DNA from: Candidatus Omnitrophus sp.
Lineage (GTDB): Bacteria > Omnitrophota > Gorgyraeia > Zapsychrales > Fredricksoniimonadaceae
DNA: 46,125 nt
NCBI GenBank assembly: GCA_020719005.1
Contig: DYQZ01000004.1
Span: 1 to 46,125, forward strand
Direction: 5' to 3'
In this document: positions 9,021 to 19,459 of the stretch, in pieces
Position numbering within the stretch: the first letter of the stretch is position 1
Layout: the number at the start of each line of letters is the position of its first letter
Notes under the pieces: model-generated
Database searches by the model: none
What the model was told of the DNA's origin: nothing
Seen by the model: only the letters and a program-made list of their open reading frames with translations
Translations under genes and position numbers: made by a program

Positions 9021-9026
9021 TGAGGC

Positions 9027-10178
9027 ATGATAAAGCGAGGCGATTACAAAGAGTTTGTAGATAAGGCGTTGGGCCGTAGCCGGGCTGTGGCTTTGTTGGG
9101 CCCTCGGCAGTGCGGCAAGACGACCTTGGCGCGCGAGTTCGTTGACATTTACTCTCCAAATTATTTCGATCTCGAAGATGATCCTAGCATTATTGCTTTG
9201 GCTGACCCTAAGACTGCACTTGCCTCTTTGAAGGGGCTGATTGTCATTGATGAGGTTCAGCGACGTCCAGAGATCTTTCCTATACTCCGGGTATTGTTGG
9301 ACCGCACACCGTTACCTGCAAAATTCCTAATTCTTGGAAGTGCTTCACCTGATCTGTTAAGACAATCTTCTGAATCTCTTGCCGGACGTTTGGAATTGAT
9401 CGAAATGGATGGCTTTAATTTATCTGAGGTGGGAGTGAAAAAAGCGTCGCTTCTTTGGACGCGGGGCGGATTCCCTTTGTCGTTCCTTGCCAAGAATGAT
9501 GCGGATAGTTTTGCCTGGCGGAATAGCTTTATAAAGACATTCCTCGAGCGTGATCTTCGTGCACAGGGGATCGATGTGCCGACGGTCGCATTGCATCGTT
9601 TCTGGACCATGTTGGCACATAGTCATGGGCAGATATGGAATGCTGCGCCGTTTGCGACATCATTGGGTCTAAGTCAGCCGACTGTGCGGAAGTATCTGGA
9701 TATCCTGACCGGTTTGTTCATGGTTCGTCAGATCCAACCGTGGTATGCGAATATTAAAAAACGCCAAGTGAAGGCACCAAAGATCTATATTCGAGATACG
9801 GGTATTCTTAATTCATTGCTGGGAATAAAGACCGACGCGGATGTCCCGCGGCACCCTAGCTGTGGTGCGTCATGGGAAGGGTTTGTGATCGAGGAGATCA
9901 TTCATACCGTTGAGCCGGATGACGTTTATTATTGGGCGACCCATCAGGGTGCGGAGATCGATCTGATCCTGTTCAAGGGAGGGAAAATGTATGGCGTTGA
10001 GATCAAGCGCCAGGACGCCCCGACCATGACGCCGTCCATGCGCATCGCATTGGAAGATCTGAAGCTAGAACACATTGCGGTGATCTATCCGGGCACGAAA
10101 CGTTATGAACTTCATAAGAAAGTCTCCGTCGTGCCGTTTCAGCAGATCATAACTGGAATGCAGGGGCTGTTCAGATAA
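9027..10178 (+). CDS. AAA-family ATPase with DUF4143 C-terminal domain
   Basis: ALLGPRQCGKTTLARE (Walker A), GLIVIDEVQRRPEIFPILR, ILGSASPDLL, and the C-terminal nuclease-like YYWATHQGAEIDLILFKGGKMYGVEIKR. Confidence 0.9.
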   Translation: MIKRGDYKEFVDKALGRSRAVALLGPRQCGKTTLAREFVDIYSPNYFDLEDDPSIIALADPKTALASLKGLIVIDEVQRRPEIFPILRVLLDRTPLPAKFLILGSASPDLLRQSSESLAGRLELIEMDGFNLSEVGVKKASLLWTRGGFPLSFLAKNDADSFAWRNSFIKTFLERDLRAQGIDVPTVALHRFWTMLAHSHGQIWNAAPFATSLGLSQPTVRKYLDILTGLFMVRQIQPWYANIKKRQVKAPKIYIRDTGILNSLLGIKTDADVPRHPSCGASWEGFVIEEIIHTVEPDDVYYWATHQGAEIDLILFKGGKMYGVEIKRQDAPTMTPSMRIALEDLKLEHIAVIYPGTKRYELHKKVSVVPFQQIITGMQGLFR

Positions 10179-10212
10179 TATAAAAAGTTACGGATCGAAG
10201 AGAAGAAGGGAA

Positions 10213-11238
10213 ATGTGTATGAAAGATAATAACAAGAAAACCCTGATCACCGTCCTGGATTATGATGCCAATACGTTCGTTGAGAAAACGGTCACGGACG
10301 TTAAGGATTGCCTGCCGTATAAGGATCAGCCGACGGTCACATGGATCAATGTCGACGGACTTGATTGTCCCGAGGTGATGGCCAAGCTCAATGAGGTTTA
10401 TTGTGTGCATCATTTGCTTATTGAGGATATCCTCGATATTGACCAGCGCCCCAAGATGGTCGAGCAGGACGGTCATGTGTTTCTTGCGGCCAAGATGTTG
10501 TTTTATGCTGCTGATGGCCAGACGCTGCTAGAGGAGCAGGTGAGTTTTATTCTTGGGAATAATTTTTTGATCACCTTCCAGCAAGGGGTCGAGGGGGATG
10601 TGTTCGAGCCGGTGCGTCAGCGTTTGCGCGTCGGACGTTCTCGTCTGCGTTCACACGGTGCAGATCACCTTTTATATGAGCTTTTGGATGCGATCACGGA
10701 CAAGTATTTTACTGTCGTTGACAAGGTGGGCGAACGTCTGGAAAAGCTTGATGATGTGCTGTTGAAGCACCCGGATCCGTCGGTGCTTAAAAAGATAGGA
10801 AAGATCAAAAAAGACCTCCTGGTCTTACGGAGGTCGGTGTGGCCGCTCAGGGACGCTATTCACTCGCTGGCACATAGTGATACAGATCTTGTGCACGATG
10901 AGACGCGGGCTTATTTTCACAGCATCCATGATCATGTGATACAGGTGGCTGATACCGTCGAGATATTGAGGGATACGACATCAGGCATGCTGGATATTTA
11001 TCTTTCGAGTGTGAGCTATCGCCTTAATGAAGTGATGAAGGTGCTTACGATCATTGCGACCGTCTTTATGCCGCTTACGTTTATCGCCGGCCTTTACGGG
11101 ATGAATTTCAATACATCGGCCTCGCCTTATAATATGCCCGAGCTGACATGGCCGTTCGGTTATGTCATGGTCCTGGGTGTCATGCTGTGTATCGTGATCG
11201 GCATGCTTCTTTTTTTCAAGAACAAGAAATGGATCTAG
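10213..11238 (+). CDS. corA: CorA-family Mg2+/divalent cation transporter
   Basis: C-terminal YGMNFN signature between two transmembrane helices, and VYCVHHLLIEDILDIDQRPKM. Confidence 0.93.
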   Translation: MCMKDNNKKTLITVLDYDANTFVEKTVTDVKDCLPYKDQPTVTWINVDGLDCPEVMAKLNEVYCVHHLLIEDILDIDQRPKMVEQDGHVFLAAKMLFYAADGQTLLEEQVSFILGNNFLITFQQGVEGDVFEPVRQRLRVGRSRLRSHGADHLLYELLDAITDKYFTVVDKVGERLEKLDDVLLKHPDPSVLKKIGKIKKDLLVLRRSVWPLRDAIHSLAHSDTDLVHDETRAYFHSIHDHVIQVADTVEILRDTTSGMLDIYLSSVSYRLNEVMKVLTIIATVFMPLTFIAGLYGMNFNTSASPYNMPELTWPFGYVMVLGVMLCIVIGMLLFFKNKKWI

Positions 11239-11418
11239 AGATGATCTTTTGTCGAACATTCTGTAAATTTTAAAAGTAATTGATTGGTCTTCTTTTAGGT
11301 CGCGGTATTCTCCGCGAGAAAACAGAAAATATGAGAAATAGTGCTTAAAAAAGGTAATAACCAACGTATAGTTATAAATATTAATCAATAAATTTTTATC
11401 GAATAGAAAGAGGCGCAT

Positions 11419-13287
11419 ATGTTTTTTAATAACATGAAGATGAAGATCAAATTATTATCTGTTCTTTTGGCATTTATTGTTGTCCCGTTACTGTCACTTG
11501 GGATATTCGCGTATAGCCTTTCGAAAGATGCTTTGTTCGTCGAGATCGAAGGATCCTTGCAGACGCAGGTGAAGGGGTATGGGGGTGAGATCTCTAATAT
11601 TATTTCTTCGGTCGATAACAATCTGGTCACGGCGTTATCGGTGCTTGAAGCCAAGGCTTTTCCTTGTTTTTCGGCGGGAGAGCGCCATATTGAGATGGAA
11701 GAAGGATCTTTGGTATGTGTTTCTGCTGATGGAACAAAGCGTGCTTTTAATATGGAGAATCATGACTTTATTGATTATGTGACCAATGCTATTGGGAATG
11801 GTTATGTGGCAACGATCTTTAAAGTGTCAAATGGCGAGGCAGTACGTGTGACGACGTCTGTTAAGAATGCCGAAGGGAAGCGTGCGGTCGGGACGAAGTT
11901 GGATCCAACGGTGTTTTCAAATGTCATGAATGCGAATGGCGATTATATTGGCCGCGCTAAAATATTGGGTTCAGATCATTTTGTGGTATATCGTCCGATG
12001 AAAGGGGCGAACGGACAGGTGAACGCGATCCTTTTTGCCGGGGTCAAGGTGGATCAGATTTTTGTTAATTTCCGTAAAAGTCTTAAAGAAGTCAAGGTTG
12101 GCTCGACCGGTTATATGTATGTTATAAATTCTATTGGAGATGTGTTGATCCATCCTTCTTTGGAAGGCAAGAATTTGTCAAAATATGATTTTGCGCAAAA
12201 GATCATGAAGAATAAAGAGGGGGTCCAGATCTATTCCTGGGAAGGTCGTGAGAAGATCTCCGCATATACGTATAATAAAGAATTGGACTGGATCCTTGTT
12301 TCAGGAAGTTATTTATCTGACTTTCTTGGTCCTGTTGTCAAGATCCGCCTGATGATCATCGGATGCCTGGTAGTGTTCGTTATTTTAGGGATCATGTTAG
12401 CTTTGCCCATTGCTTCGTCGATCACATCCCCGTTGAACAAGGGAATGTCTGTGCTTAAGAAAATGGAAGACAAAGACCTGACCGAGCGTCTTAAGATGGA
12501 CCGTAAGGATGAGATCGGTGTGATGACGCGGGCGATGGATAGTTTTTCGGATAAGTTGTCGTCTGCGTTCGGGCATATCAGAGGGTCTGTTGAACAGATC
12601 CTTTCTGCGTCAAGTGAAGTGGCATCAGGTTCCCAGCAGATCGCGGACGGTGCTCAACAGCAGTCGGCGTCTTTCGAGGAATTGTCGAGTTCTGTACAGG
12701 CTAATGCTGAAAATGTGCGTAATGCTAACAGTGTCGCTCAGGATGTCGCCAGGCAGGCATTGGCGGCGGGGCAGTCGATGGATAATACGGTTGAGGCGAT
12801 CAGCGGTATTGAAAAGGGGTCTAAGCAGATGGCGGATGCTGTTGAGCTTATTACTGATATCGCGGATCAAACGAATTTGTTGGCATTGAACGCGGCTATC
12901 GAAGCGGCGCGTGCCGGTGAGCACGGCAAAGGATTTGCTGTCGTCGCTGATGAGGTGAGGCTTCTCGCCGAGCGTAGTGCTACTTCTGCCAAGGAGATCC
13001 AGAACCTTATTAAAGACAATTTAAAGCAGGTCGAGAACGGCGTTCATATTTCAAAAGAGGCCGGGCAGCAGACCAAGATGATCATTGATAGTATTAAAAA
13101 GATCTCGGATCAGCTTCAGCAGGTCGCGAATGCCACTCAGGAACAGGCCGCGGCGATGGAAGAGAATACATCAATCACAGAATCTAATGCGTCAGCTGCT
13201 GAAGAATTGGCCGCGTCTGCCGAGGAGATGACATCTCAGGCCGAGTCGTTACGGGATATTGTGGCGCAGTTTAAGATCAAAGCATAA
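11419..13287 (+). CDS. Methyl-accepting chemotaxis protein with extracytoplasmic Cache-type sensor and HAMP
   Basis: Hairpin motif [48 protein letters not shown]; two transmembrane segments and HAMP-like [22 protein letters not shown]. Confidence 0.95.
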   Translation: MFFNNMKMKIKLLSVLLAFIVVPLLSLGIFAYSLSKDALFVEIEGSLQTQVKGYGGEISNIISSVDNNLVTALSVLEAKAFPCFSAGERHIEMEEGSLVCVSADGTKRAFNMENHDFIDYVTNAIGNGYVATIFKVSNGEAVRVTTSVKNAEGKRAVGTKLDPTVFSNVMNANGDYIGRAKILGSDHFVVYRPMKGANGQVNAILFAGVKVDQIFVNFRKSLKEVKVGSTGYMYVINSIGDVLIHPSLEGKNLSKYDFAQKIMKNKEGVQIYSWEGREKISAYTYNKELDWILVSGSYLSDFLGPVVKIRLMIIGCLVVFVILGIMLALPIASSITSPLNKGMSVLKKMEDKDLTERLKMDRKDEIGVMTRAMDSFSDKLSSAFGHIRGSVEQILSASSEVASGSQQIADGAQQQSASFEELSSSVQANAENVRNANSVAQDVARQALAAGQSMDNTVEAISGIEKGSKQMADAVELITDIADQTNLLALNAAIEAARAGEHGKGFAVVADEVRLLAERSATSAKEIQNLIKDNLKQVENGVHISKEAGQQTKMIIDSIKKISDQLQQVANATQEQAAAMEENTSITESNASAAEELAASAEEMTSQAESLRDIVAQFKIKA

Positions 13288-13381
13288 GAAACTTGTTTCT
13301 GGGTAGTCCATTGATGCGCTGTCTCTTCTTATTAGCAAGAAGCACGGGCGCCTGTACCTTTTTTATGGCAAGGCAGAAGAG

Positions 13382-14470
13382 GTGGTCACAGAACTGGTCG
13401 CGCTTAACACGTTTGATGCCGTTTTTATCAATAAAGACTACACGCCTTTTAGCCGCCGCCGGGATGATGCGATCCGTAAGACCCTTCAGAAGCGCGGGGT
13501 AGTCTTCAACGAGTATGATGATGCGCTTCTTTGTCCGCCAGGATCGGTCTTGAAGAAAGAAGGCGGGCCATATACGGTGTTCACGCCTTTTTATAAGAAA
13601 GCACTTCAACTCGGCGTGCCTTTGCCACAGAGCACGGTGTGTGGACATTTTATGACCGCGGATATCAAAAGTTCATTCTTGCTCAAACCCGGGCAGTTAA
13701 AGGAATATAGCAGTAAGAACAGTGTTATTAACGGCGGGCGCGGCGCAGGGGAGTCCATCCTTAAGGTTTTGGCACCTTATAAGGATTATGCCTCGGCGCG
13801 AGATATTCCGGCGCTGGATGCGACCACCAAATTGTCGGCGCATCATAAGTTCGGCACAGTGTCGGTGCGTGAGAGCTTTTGGGCTGTTCATAAGGCGCTC
13901 GGCGGGGATCATCCGCTCCTTCGTCAGCTTTACTGGAGGGATTTCTTTTCGCATATCGCGTATTATTTCCCGCATGTGTTCGGGCATTCATTTTACGACG
14001 AGTATGATCATATCCCATGGACGAATGATGAGCGTTCCTTTAAGGCATGGTGTGAAGGCAGAACAGGTTTTCCCATTGTTGATGCGGGCATGCGGGAGCT
14101 GAATGCGACGGGGTTCATGCATAATCGCGTGAGGATGATCACGGCGTCATTTCTGGTCAAGGACCTCCATATCGACTGGAGATTGGGCGAGAAATATTTC
14201 GCACAGCATCTGGTTGATCATGACCCTGCTGTCAATAACGGCAACTGGCAGTGGGTTGCCTCGACGGGGTGTGACCATCAGCCGTATTTCCGTATCTTTA
14301 ATCCGACGCTCCAACAGAAGCGTTTCGATCCCGACGGAGAATATATCCGCCGTTGGGTGCCTGAGATCAAAACGTCACAGTATCCACCTCCCTTGATTGA
14401 TCACACCGACGCGTGCGCATGGACAAAACGCACTTTCAAAGACGCTTCTCGACGTAAGGAAAGAAGTTGA
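13382..14470 (+). CDS. Cryptochrome/photolyase family protein, 5'-truncated (possible pseudogene); in-frame homology extends back to about 13307
   Basis: FAD-domain motifs LLRQLYWRDFFSHIAYYFPHV, FPIVDAGMRELNATGFMHNRVRMITASFLVKDLHIDWRLGEKYFAQHLVDHDPAVNNGNWQWVASTGCD. In-frame upstream codons read SIDALSLLISKKHGRLYLFYGKAEEV after a TAG at 13304. Confidence 0.85.
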   Translation: MVTELVALNTFDAVFINKDYTPFSRRRDDAIRKTLQKRGVVFNEYDDALLCPPGSVLKKEGGPYTVFTPFYKKALQLGVPLPQSTVCGHFMTADIKSSFLLKPGQLKEYSSKNSVINGGRGAGESILKVLAPYKDYASARDIPALDATTKLSAHHKFGTVSVRESFWAVHKALGGDHPLLRQLYWRDFFSHIAYYFPHVFGHSFYDEYDHIPWTNDERSFKAWCEGRTGFPIVDAGMRELNATGFMHNRVRMITASFLVKDLHIDWRLGEKYFAQHLVDHDPAVNNGNWQWVASTGCDHQPYFRIFNPTLQQKRFDPDGEYIRRWVPEIKTSQYPPPLIDHTDACAWTKRTFKDASRRKERS

Positions 14471-14596
14471 CGTTGTCGCTGGCCCTGGAGTAAGATGCTG
14501 ACCGTTCTTGCAGGAAGGCTTCAGAAAGCTTTTTTCTCTTCGAGGAGCACATCTCTTCCGACGGTAAAAATAATGAAAAAAAGTCTTAAAAACGTA

Positions 14597-14624
14597 TTGA
14601 CAAACCATTTCGCAGGGCTACTAT
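14597..14624 (+). promoter_or_regulatory. Candidate promoter TTGACA-N16-TACTAT upstream of the radical SAM gene
   Basis: Consensus -35 box and a weak -10 box in an AT-rich intergenic region about 95 nt before the ATG. Confidence 0.35.
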
Positions 14625-14718
14625 ATGTAGTGGGGCCTGGGTCAAGGGGCAACAATATATAGTTCTTTCAAGGCATCTTTAACAAGCTCATTTTTTAATA
14701 TTTCTTGATATTTTTAGC

Positions 14719-15522
14719 ATGGTCGAATTAATGTCTCTTCCACAATTGAAGCTTATCTATGGACCGGTTTATTCGTGGCGCATCGGGATGTCGCTGGGGA
14801 TAGATCCTCTGAATACCACTCACAAGTACTGTAATTTTGGATGCGCTTATTGTCAATTGTGGCAAGCTGTTGCCGTGCAATCAGATAGGGCTGTGTTTGT
14901 GTCTGAAGAAGAGGTCCTGGATGAAGTCAGGTCACTTCCTTTGAACGTTAAGCTCGATCATTTTACCTTCTCTGGTAATGGTGAACCGACATTGGCGGCC
15001 AACCTTGGGAAGATGATCAGTTCGCTTAAAGAGGCTTTTCCAGCTGTTAAGGTTGCTGTTATCACGAATTCCACGACCATTGGTCGTTCGGATGTGCAAC
15101 AAGACCTCTTGAAGGCGGATCTTGTTCTTTTTAAGATAGAAGCGGCAACGCAAGAAACCTTTGAAAAGATCAATCGTCCGGCTAAGGGTATCCTTCTTAA
15201 GGATATTGTGGCAGGTATCAAGGCTTTTAAGGCTCTTTATAAAGGGAAGTTGGCGCTTCAGGTCATGCTGACGGATATTAATAAGGCCGAAGTGCAGGAT
15301 ATAGCACGCATCGCGCGTGATATAGCGCCTGATGAGGTCCAGCTCAATACACCGCTTCGTCCTAGTCCTGTTAAGCCGTTGGGTGAGGCTGAGATGGCGC
15401 GGTTAAAGGGATATTTTACAACAGAAGGTTTGAATGTCCTTTCTGTGTATGAACAAGAGAAGAAAGAATATACGCCTTTTGATGCTTCTGCGACGAAAAA
15501 ACGTCATGGGCAGTATAATTAA
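14719..15522 (+). CDS. Radical SAM protein
   Basis: CNFGCAYC (CX3CX2C), FSGNGEPTL and VITNSTTI. Confidence 0.85.
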   Translation: MVELMSLPQLKLIYGPVYSWRIGMSLGIDPLNTTHKYCNFGCAYCQLWQAVAVQSDRAVFVSEEEVLDEVRSLPLNVKLDHFTFSGNGEPTLAANLGKMISSLKEAFPAVKVAVITNSTTIGRSDVQQDLLKADLVLFKIEAATQETFEKINRPAKGILLKDIVAGIKAFKALYKGKLALQVMLTDINKAEVQDIARIARDIAPDEVQLNTPLRPSPVKPLGEAEMARLKGYFTTEGLNVLSVYEQEKKEYTPFDASATKKRHGQYN

Positions 15523-15593
15523 GAGGCTGACATATAAGGTTTAAGGGATTTGGGCATATATATCAGGGTAAACATCAGAGAGGGGAGAACATC

Positions 15594-17723
15594 ATGTACG
15601 CAACAGAGATTTTTGGCAAGATCCTGAAAAGGAACGGGGAAGAGGTTTCTTTTGAACCCGAGAAGATCGCAAAAGCGATCCTGAAAGCGGGACAGGCAAC
15701 GGGTGAGTATGATCAGGAGATGTCCGATAAATTGACCCTCCGTGTGCTTAATCTGGCGCTGCAGTATTATTCAAAACAGCTCCCGACTGTTGAAGGTATT
15801 CAGGATATGGTCGAGGAAGTTCTCTTGACATCTCCCTATAAAAAGACGGCCAAGGCGTATATTATCTATCGCGATCAGCATTCACGCAACCGTGAGATCG
15901 CCTCGATGTTCAATGTTGATCTCGTCGAGAAATATCTTTCCCGCCGCGACTGGAAGGTCAATGAGAATTCCAACATGGCCTATTCGCTTCAGGGGCTTAA
16001 TCATTATATTTCCTCCGAGATCTCCCAGGCCTATTGGCTGAACAAGGTTTACCCTATGGAAGTGCGTGATGCACATACCAACGGGGATCAGCATATCCAT
16101 GACCTGGGGTCGATCAGCGTTTACTGCGTTGGTTGGGACCTGTATGATCTTCTTTTGCAGGGTTTTCAAGGCGCATCAGGTAAGGCTGAGTCACGTCCGG
16201 CTAAGCATTTCCGTTCAGCATTAGGTCAAGTTGTTAATTTCTTTTATACCCTTCAGGGGGAGGCCGCAGGCGCTCAGGCGTTCTCGAACTTCGACACACT
16301 CCTTGCCCCGTTCATCCGTTATGATGGTTTGAGCTATAAGGAAGTGCGTCAGGCATTGCAGGAATTCTTATTCAATGTGAATGTGCCGACCCGTGTCGGT
16401 TTTCAGACGCCCTTTACCAATGTGACCATGGACGTCCGTGTTCCGACGTATTACAAAGACAAGGGTGTTATTGTCGGTGGTGAGGTCAAGGAAGATGTTT
16501 ACGGCGATTTTCAGAGGGAAATGGACATGTTCAACAAGGCGTTCCTTGAGGTTATGCTCGAGGGCGATGCCAAGGGCCGTGTCTTCACATTCCCGATCCC
16601 GACCTATAATATCACCAAGGATTTTGACTGGGAGAACCCGGAGCTCAAGCCTTTATGGGATATGGCGGGCAAATATGGTATTCCGTATTTCACCAACTAT
16701 ATCAATTCTGACATGAGCCCAGATGATGCGCGCAGTATGTGTTGTCGTCTGCGTATCGATAACCGTCAGTTGAATTCCCGCGGCGGTGGACTCTTCGGTG
16801 CGGCACCGCTTACCGGTTCCATCGGGGTTGTCACGATCAATATGCCTCGTCTGGGGTATTCCTGCAAGAATGAAGAAACGTTCTATGCGTCACTTGAACA
16901 TCAGATGATCCTGGCCAAGGAAAGCCTTGAGATCAAGCGCAAGGTTTTGGAAACGTTCATGGATGACAGTCTTTATCCTTATATGAAGTTCTATCTGCGC
17001 AACATGCATTCCCGTTTCGGCCAGTATTGGAAGAACCATTTCTCGACCATCGGTCTTGTGGGGATGAACGAATGCTGTTTGAATTTCCTGGGTGAGAATA
17101 TTGCGACGCCTAAGGGTAAAAAGTTCGCGGAAGATACGCTGGATTTCATGCGTAAAGTGCTCCTTAAGTTCCAGGAAGAGACAGGGAATAACTATAATCT
17201 TGAAGCCACACCTGCCGAAGGCGTTTCTTATCGCCTCGCGCGCATGGATAAGGACCTGTATCCTGAACTCAAGCGTGACTGCCCGGCTGAAGCTGCCGGC
17301 GGTGAGCCGTTCTACTCGAATTCAACGCATCTTCCGGTGCATCAAACAGAAGATATCTTTGAGCTCTTTGATCATCAGGACAGTCTTCAGGCGCGTTATA
17401 CCGGTGGGACAGTTATCCATGTGTTCGTGGGCGAGCGCATTGACAACACCGAATCGGTCAAGAACTTTGTACGCACGGTCTGCGAGAAATACAGCCTTCC
17501 GTATTTCACGCTGTCGCCGACGTTCAGCGTTTGCCCGACCTGTGGCTATATCCGCGGGGAGCATCAGGCGTGTCCGAAGTGTGCAAGCGAGTGTGAAGTT
17601 TATTCCCGTATCGTGGGATACCTTAGACCTGTTAAACAGTGGAACAAGGGCAAAAAAGCCGAGTTCCTCCAGAGAAAGACATTCAGTGTATGCGCCTCGG
17701 GGGGTTGCTCAAGTTCTCTTTAA
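15594..17723 (+). CDS. nrdD: Anaerobic (class III) ribonucleoside-triphosphate reductase
   Basis: N-terminal ATP-cone (ILKRNGEEVSFEPEKIAKAILKA), C-terminal Zn motif CPTCGYIRGEHQACPKC, and glycyl-radical region SRIVGYLRPVKQWNKGKKAEFLQRKTF. Confidence 0.95.
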   Translation: MYATEIFGKILKRNGEEVSFEPEKIAKAILKAGQATGEYDQEMSDKLTLRVLNLALQYYSKQLPTVEGIQDMVEEVLLTSPYKKTAKAYIIYRDQHSRNREIASMFNVDLVEKYLSRRDWKVNENSNMAYSLQGLNHYISSEISQAYWLNKVYPMEVRDAHTNGDQHIHDLGSISVYCVGWDLYDLLLQGFQGASGKAESRPAKHFRSALGQVVNFFYTLQGEAAGAQAFSNFDTLLAPFIRYDGLSYKEVRQALQEFLFNVNVPTRVGFQTPFTNVTMDVRVPTYYKDKGVIVGGEVKEDVYGDFQREMDMFNKAFLEVMLEGDAKGRVFTFPIPTYNITKDFDWENPELKPLWDMAGKYGIPYFTNYINSDMSPDDARSMCCRLRIDNRQLNSRGGGLFGAAPLTGSIGVVTINMPRLGYSCKNEETFYASLEHQMILAKESLEIKRKVLETFMDDSLYPYMKFYLRNMHSRFGQYWKNHFSTIGLVGMNECCLNFLGENIATPKGKKFAEDTLDFMRKVLLKFQEETGNNYNLEATPAEGVSYRLARMDKDLYPELKRDCPAEAAGGEPFYSNSTHLPVHQTEDIFELFDHQDSLQARYTGGTVIHVFVGERIDNTESVKNFVRTVCEKYSLPYFTLSPTFSVCPTCGYIRGEHQACPKCASECEVYSRIVGYLRPVKQWNKGKKAEFLQRKTFSVCASGGCSSSL

Positions 17724-18391
17724 TTGATTACCCGGGCAAGGTTGCAGCCGTGGTCTTCACCCAGGGCTGCAACTACCGGTGTCCTTTCTGTCATAACCCG
17801 GAATTGGTATTGCCGGACCTCTTCAGCGAGCCTTTGCTTGTTGAGGAGATCCTTTCTTTTTTAGAAAAAAGACGTGGTCAATTGCAAGGGCTTGCGATCA
17901 CGGGAGGTGAACCGACCCTGCACCACGATCTTCCTGATTTTATTCGTGCCGTTAAGGCCAAGGGTTTTCTGGTCAAGCTTGATACGAATGGTTCGAACCC
18001 TAAGATGCTGCGTCTTCTTATTGAAGAGAAGCTTGTAGATCATATCGCCATGGATATCAAATCATCCTTGGCATCGTATGACCATGCGACAGGCGTTAAG
18101 ACAGATATAGAAGCTCTCAAGGCGTCCATTGAGCTTATTAAAACATCCGGTATTGAACACGAATTTAGGACAACGGCTTTGAAAAGCATAGTTTCAGATG
18201 CGGATATGGTGGCGATCTCATCCCTCATTGGTCCGGGAGAGGTGTATAATCTCCGACGGGGGAATTTAAACGGCAAGATCCTGGATTATGCGGCGTTCGC
18301 GGATAAAGCTGATTATACCGATGAAGAATGGACGCGCATGAAGAAAATATATCCTGATGCGCCGATAACGGGGATGGATATTGATATGTAA
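17690..18391 (+). CDS. nrdG: Anaerobic ribonucleotide reductase activating protein (radical SAM)
   Basis: MRLGGLLKFSLIDYPGKVAAVVFTQGCNYRCPFCHNPELV (CX3CX2C) and ITGGEPTLH. Overlaps the nrdD 3' end by 34 nt. Confidence 0.9.
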   Translation: MRLGGLLKFSLIDYPGKVAAVVFTQGCNYRCPFCHNPELVLPDLFSEPLLVEEILSFLEKRRGQLQGLAITGGEPTLHHDLPDFIRAVKAKGFLVKLDTNGSNPKMLRLLIEEKLVDHIAMDIKSSLASYDHATGVKTDIEALKASIELIKTSGIEHEFRTTALKSIVSDADMVAISSLIGPGEVYNLRRGNLNGKILDYAAFADKADYTDEEWTRMKKIYPDAPITGMDIDM

Positions 18392-18582
18392 GGATAAGAA
18401 GGTGGCAAAAGAAAAATAATTTGCTCATTAACTTATCTATTGACAAGAGGATAGCGAAGATTAAAATATCTTAATTATCGTTCCATTTTTTAATAATGAA
18501 GGGCTTAAGGCTCTTTTGATGGCAAATATGATCTTTTAGGAACAAGGTTTGAAAAAATAAACAGGATGAAAGGGAGAATCAA

Positions 18583-19047
18583 ATGAAGACAATGATCTTG
18601 GCTGTTTTGTTGTTGGTTGGGATTTCTTTGGTGGGCGTTCGTTTGTCAGTTGCCCAGGAAGCTGATACGGACAAATTTTCTTTCGGTAAGGTTGTTAGCG
18701 TTGCGGCTGATCAGGTCACGGTGAAGGAATATGATTTCGCTAAGGATGCGGATGTTGAAGTTGTTTATGCGACCACTGCTGAAACAGAGCTTGGCAATAT
18801 CAATGCCGTGGCAGACCTTAAGGCTGAAGATGATGTGGTCATTGATTATGTTGAAAAAGAAGGTAAACGCGTTATCACAACGCTCGTGAAAGAAGAAAAA
18901 GGCGCTGAGGTCCCGGCAGCTGCGACGGACGAGGGCATGGCCCCGGTCGTAGAAGCACAGGCGCCTGTTGCACCTGCGGCGGATGCCGTTACTCCTGAAG
19001 AAGTCAAGGTTGAAACACCGGCAGAAACCGCACCGGTACAGCAATAA
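18583..19047 (+). CDS. Small secreted protein with Ala/Pro/Glu-rich tail
   Basis: Signal peptide MKTMILAVLLLVGISLVGVRLSVAQ; C-terminus APVVEAQAPVAPAADAVTPEEVKVETPAETAPVQQ. Confidence 0.65.
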   Translation: MKTMILAVLLLVGISLVGVRLSVAQEADTDKFSFGKVVSVAADQVTVKEYDFAKDADVEVVYATTAETELGNINAVADLKAEDDVVIDYVEKEGKRVITTLVKEEKGAEVPAAATDEGMAPVVEAQAPVAPAADAVTPEEVKVETPAETAPVQQ

Positions 19048-19118
19048 TAAAGCGGTTAGGCAGAGCCCCGTTCGTCGGGAAAATGATCAAACAGTAGCTG
19101 GAAGAAAGAGAAGCAAAA

Positions 19119-19361
19119 ATGACAAAAGGTAAAGTGAAGTGGTTCGATCGCAAAAAGGGTTATGGTTTCGTGACAATGGAAGAAGGTAAGGACGTTTATG
19201 TCCATTACAGTGGTATCAATGGCGATGGTTACAAGTATCTCGTTGATGGTGAGGATGTGGAATTTGAAGTTCAGGAAGATTCCCGTGGTCCTAAGGCTGT
19301 CAATGTGACGCGTCTGAATCCGCCGGCAGAAAAGCCGCGTTCCAGCCGTTACGGCGAGTAA
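19119..19361 (+). CDS. Cold-shock domain protein
   Basis: KGKVKWFDRKKGYGFVTMEEGKDVYVHYSGI: RNP1/RNP2 of the cold-shock domain. Confidence 0.93.
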   Translation: MTKGKVKWFDRKKGYGFVTMEEGKDVYVHYSGINGDGYKYLVDGEDVEFEVQEDSRGPKAVNVTRLNPPAEKPRSSRYGE

Positions 19362-19385
19362 TTTTCGCGTGAGCGAAGTTTCTAA

Positions 19386-19418
19386 GGGGCATGTCACCAC
19401 GTTGACATGCTCCTTTTT
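19386..19418 (+). terminator. Intrinsic terminator after the cold-shock gene
   Basis: ggggcatgtca-ccacgt-tgacatgctcc followed by ttttt. Confidence 0.85.
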
Positions 19419-19459
19419 ATTTAAACAAGATGACGGACGGTTATAGGGTTTTTGGAAAG

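Noticed and set aside
8827-9159. Minus-strand ORF (and shorter 8790..8999 -) across the phosphatase-tail repeat
   Set aside because: Overlaps the scar, a likely promoter and the DUF4143 start; resemblance of FLFHGTGNGDKAMLRQYIEAAL to a Rossmann-type segment is too weak.
11305-11330. Small hairpin tcgcgg-tattct-ccgcga after corA as a terminator
   Set aside because: Only 6 bp of stem and no following T-tract on either strand.
14500-14545. Possible terminator aggcttcagaaagcttttttc after the photolyase gene
   Set aside because: Stem is short and imperfect with a 3-nt loop; insufficient support.
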